A DNA stretch of 5,938 bases from Alphaproteobacteria bacterium. Its GTDB lineage: Bacteria; Pseudomonadota; Alphaproteobacteria; SMXP01. The translations under genes and the position numbers were made by a program. Where the stretch lies: assembly GCA_021774995.1 (NCBI GenBank), contig JAJFIM010000511.1, positions 1 through 5,938 on the forward strand, given 5' to 3'. Under the pieces are notes generated by a model. The model was given only the letters and a program-made list of their open reading frames with translations, searched no databases and was not told the DNA's origin. Within the stretch, counting starts at the first letter, position 1. The number at the start of each line of letters is the position of its first letter. This document shows positions 5,152-5,938 of this stretch, in pieces.

Positions 5152-5901
5152 ATGAAAGTGATTGTGCCTGTTAAACGCGTCATCGATTACAACGTTAAAG
5201 CCCGCGTCAAACCGGACCAGACCGGCGTCGATCTTGCGAATGTGAAAATGTCGATGAACCCCTTTGATGAAATCGCCGTCGAAGAGGCTATTCGCATGAA
5301 GGAAGCAGGGAACGTGACGGAAATTATCGCCGTTTCCATCGGGCCGCAGCAGGCGCAAGAAACCATCCGGACGGCGCTCGCCATGGGCGCTGATCGCGGC
5401 ATATTGGTCAAAACCGATGAAACGGTGGAGCCCCTGGCGGTCGCCAAAATCCTCAAAGCCATCGTCGGGCAGGAAAACCCCGAACTGGTATTGCTGGGCA
5501 AACAAGCCATTGATGACGATTGCAACCAAACGGGTCAAATGTTGGCGGCGCTGCTGGACTGGCCGCAGGGCACGTTCGCCTCTGAAGTGAAATTCGCCGA
5601 CGGCAAGCTTCAAGTCACGCGCGAAATTGACGGTGGATTGCAAACAATTGAAATTAACACGCCTGCCATTGTCACGGCGGATCTGCGGCTCAATGAACCC
5701 CGTTACGCCTCACTGCCCAACATCATGAAGGCGAAGAAGAAACCCATCGACATGAAGTCCCCTGAAGATTACCAGGTCGATGTCACGCCGCGCCTGAACG
5801 TTCTTAAAGTAACGGAGCCGGAAAAACGCGAAGCGGGGGTGAAAGTTGAAAATGCCGCCGAACTGGTGAAAAAACTCAGAGAAGAAGCGGGGGTCATATA
5901 A
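5152..5901 (+). CDS. etfB: Electron transfer flavoprotein subunit beta
   Basis: EtfB is the AMP-binding subunit of the soluble EtfAB heterodimer, which accepts electrons from acyl-CoA dehydrogenases and passes them to ETF:ubiquinone oxidoreductase. The 249 residues match the usual length. Visible signatures are MKVIVPVKRV at the N-terminus, NPFDEIAVEEAIRMKE (36-51), GADRGILVKTD (79-89), GKQAIDDDCNQTGQMLA (116-132) and REIDGGLQTIE (157-167). The dehydrogenase recognition loop is NEPRYASLPNIMKAKKKP (181-198), where Leu188 corresponds to the docking leucine (human Leu195) that inserts into dehydrogenase partners. GGAG at 5138-5141 precedes the ATG by ten bases. A run of eight C residues (5113-5120) lies in the leader. 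The stop overlaps the etfA start (TAATG), so the two are translationally coupled. In many alphaproteobacteria etfBA follows the HIG1/adenosyltransferase genes closely; here the MarR module lies between. Confidence -1.
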   Translation: MKVIVPVKRVIDYNVKARVKPDQTGVDLANVKMSMNPFDEIAVEEAIRMKEAGNVTEIIAVSIGPQQAQETIRTALAMGADRGILVKTDETVEPLAVAKILKAIVGQENPELVLLGKQAIDDDCNQTGQMLAALLDWPQGTFASEVKFADGKLQVTREIDGGLQTIEINTPAIVTADLRLNEPRYASLPNIMKAKKKPIDMKSPEDYQVDVTPRLNVLKVTEPEKREAGVKVENAAELVKKLREEAGVI

Positions 5902-5938
5902 TGGTCAGTCTTGTTTTAGCCGATCACGACAACAACGC
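5901..5938 (+). CDS. etfA: Electron transfer flavoprotein subunit alpha (3' partial)
   Basis: Only the first twelve complete codons are inside the window. They read MVSLVLADHDNN, matching the conserved EtfA N-terminus (VLVLADHDN). EtfA carries the C-terminal FAD-binding domain of the ETF dimer, which lies beyond the window. The ATG at 5901 shares its A with the etfB TAA stop, the tight coupling usual for etfBA. The short sequence limits proof, but context and motif agree. Confidence -1.
   Translation, partial: MVSLVLADHDNN

Noticed and set aside
5026..5643. 205-codon open frame antisense to etfB
   Set aside because: It is a mirror of the strongly conserved etfB frame, and its His/Phe/Arg-rich composition is typical of shadow frames.

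Overview
The window looks like the chromosome of an alphaproteobacterium of moderate GC content. The evidence is gene content and order: a small HIG1-type twin-transmembrane protein directly followed by a PduO-type cobalamin adenosyltransferase, then a rhomboid protease, then etfB overlapping etfA. This is a familiar alphaproteobacterial neighbourhood (established knowledge). No rRNA, tRNA or CRISPR array was seen.

Layout: (1) bases 1-1252, + strand, the 3' part of a methylsuccinyl-CoA-dehydrogenase-like acyl-CoA dehydrogenase cut by the window edge. (2) 1261-1668, - strand, a small membrane-anchored, cysteine-containing protein of unknown function, convergent with the first gene. (3) 1669-2035, non-coding; most of it is a 166-bp MITE-like element (1811-1976) with 12-bp terminal inverted repeats, a strong internal hairpin and a flanking TAAG direct repeat. 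(4) 2036-2810, + strand, a two-gene unit: HIG1-domain protein and cobalamin adenosyltransferase. (5) 2916-3623, + strand, rhomboid protease. (6) 3620-4926, - strand, a three-gene module: MarR-type regulator, 68-residue coiled-coil protein, five-helix membrane protein. (7) 5152 to the end, + strand, etfB and the first codons of etfA.

Two themes stand out. First, the acyl-CoA dehydrogenase would pass electrons to ETF, and the adenosyltransferase makes adenosylcobalamin. If the dehydrogenase is Mcd, these genes serve the ethylmalonyl-CoA pathway, which needs both ETF and B12-dependent mutases (inference). Second, the MarR module sits between the rhomboid gene and etfB and carries two near-identical palindromes (core GTGTATATACAC), one immediately upstream of marR and one upstream of the 68-residue gene. 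This suggests an autoregulated module in which MarR controls itself and two uncharacterised proteins. It is the best candidate here for an undescribed small system. The marR promoter geometry also suggests a leaderless mRNA.

A 14-bp perfect palindrome inside the predicted etfB promoter spacer is a second possible control site.
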